Of a stretch of DNA of 40,980 nucleotides, positions 40,768-40,980 are shown piece after piece. The DNA is from CAYVWB01 sp964455395 (GTDB lineage Bacteria > Desulfobacterota > Desulfovibrionia > Desulfovibrionales > Desulfovibrionaceae), in NCBI GenBank assembly GCA_964455395.1, contig CAYVWB010000039.1, positions 1 to 40,980 on the forward strand, written 5' to 3'. The notes beneath the pieces were generated by a model. The model had not been told where the DNA came from, searched no databases, and saw only the letters and a list, made by a program, of their open reading frames with translations. Each line of letters begins with the position of its first letter. Within the stretch, counting starts at the first letter, position 1. The position numbers and the translations under genes were made by a program.

Positions 40768-40980
40768 ATGTTCGCTCGCAACCTACGCTTCCCACTCCAC
40801 GAGGCCCTTGAGGACACCCCTGTTATCTTCATCAAAGGCGCCCGGCAGGTGGGCAAAACCACTTTGGTCCGCGATCTGCTGGACGACGGCCGTCGGTATG
40901 TCACCCTGGACAACGCCACTTCGCAGGCCGCGGCGCAGTCTGCTCCGGATGGTTTCGTCGCCGGCTTGCCGCACGGCGTC
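40768..40980 (+). CDS. AAA ATPase (AAA_14 / DUF4143 type), N-terminal fragment
   Basis: 71 codons before the window ends. MFARNLRFPLHEALEDTPVIF leads into the Walker A segment IKGARQVGKTTLVRDLLDDG and then RRYVTLDNATSQAAAQSAPDGFV, the pattern of the AAA_14 ATPases that carry a C-terminal DUF4143 (restriction-fold-like) domain. These are common in accessory regions and their role is poorly known. ATG 40768 agrees with usual family starts. GTG 40675, with GGGAGG 5 nt upstream, is in frame and would add 31 residues. Truncated by the window edge, so the C-terminal domain cannot be checked. Confidence 0.88.
   Translation, partial: MFARNLRFPLHEALEDTPVIFIKGARQVGKTTLVRDLLDDGRRYVTLDNATSQAAAQSAPDGFVAGLPHGV

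Overview
The window is GC-rich DNA, densely coded on both strands. Several traits suggest a deltaproteobacterium, most likely of the Desulfovibrionales: an hrcA-grpE-dnaK heat-shock order, a selA/selB selenocysteine pair, a UPF0182 membrane protein, a PilZ protein, an AarF/UbiB-like kinase beside a phasin-like coiled coil, and a fused GNAT/amidohydrolase. This assignment is inference from gene content; no rRNA is present.

Layout. 1-7987 (all minus strand): start of dnaK, grpE, hrcA, a frameshifted small cysteine-cluster gene, an AarF/UbiB-like kinase, a phasin-like protein, an AsmA-like envelope protein and a PilZ protein. 8174-14600: cobQ, a heptamer tandem array, the GNAT/carbon-nitrogen hydrolase fusion, a CsoR-family repressor with a changed ligand set, a hybrid histidine kinase and a small SH3-like protein. 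14730-17792: UPF0182. 18785-23830: a TetR regulator with its operator, then a periplasmic adaptor and an RND pump. 24359-25228: a methyltransferase. 25446-27946 (minus): a probable two-gene operon of an amidase-type carbon-nitrogen hydrolase and glutamate decarboxylase. 28395-30503: a Cache chemoreceptor. 30829-31251: a MOSC protein.

The most striking object is at 31517-31833 (minus): a tRNA-Arg(UCU) gene whose anticodon is split after its first base by a 240-nt group I intron of the small Azoarcus type. It has its own -35/-10 promoter. It is followed on the plus strand by folC-selA-M18 aminopeptidase-selB (32003-38147), then a 53-residue minus-strand protein and a universal stress protein.

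From 39477 the character changes. A tRNA-Arg(ACG) with a strong promoter and an intrinsic terminator is followed by a plasmid-type RepA-like gene, a gene-poor stretch with a six-codon leader ORF and hairpin, and the start of an AAA ATPase gene. The ATPase gene is preceded by two operator-like palindromes that overlap a promoter. This looks like the edge of an integrated element beside a tRNA gene.

A recurrent feature is short tandem arrays between genes, each of different sequence but with a short period (7, 8, 10, 11 or 17 bp). They lie at 9763, 17869, 19358, 23851, 24130, 25241 and 39612.
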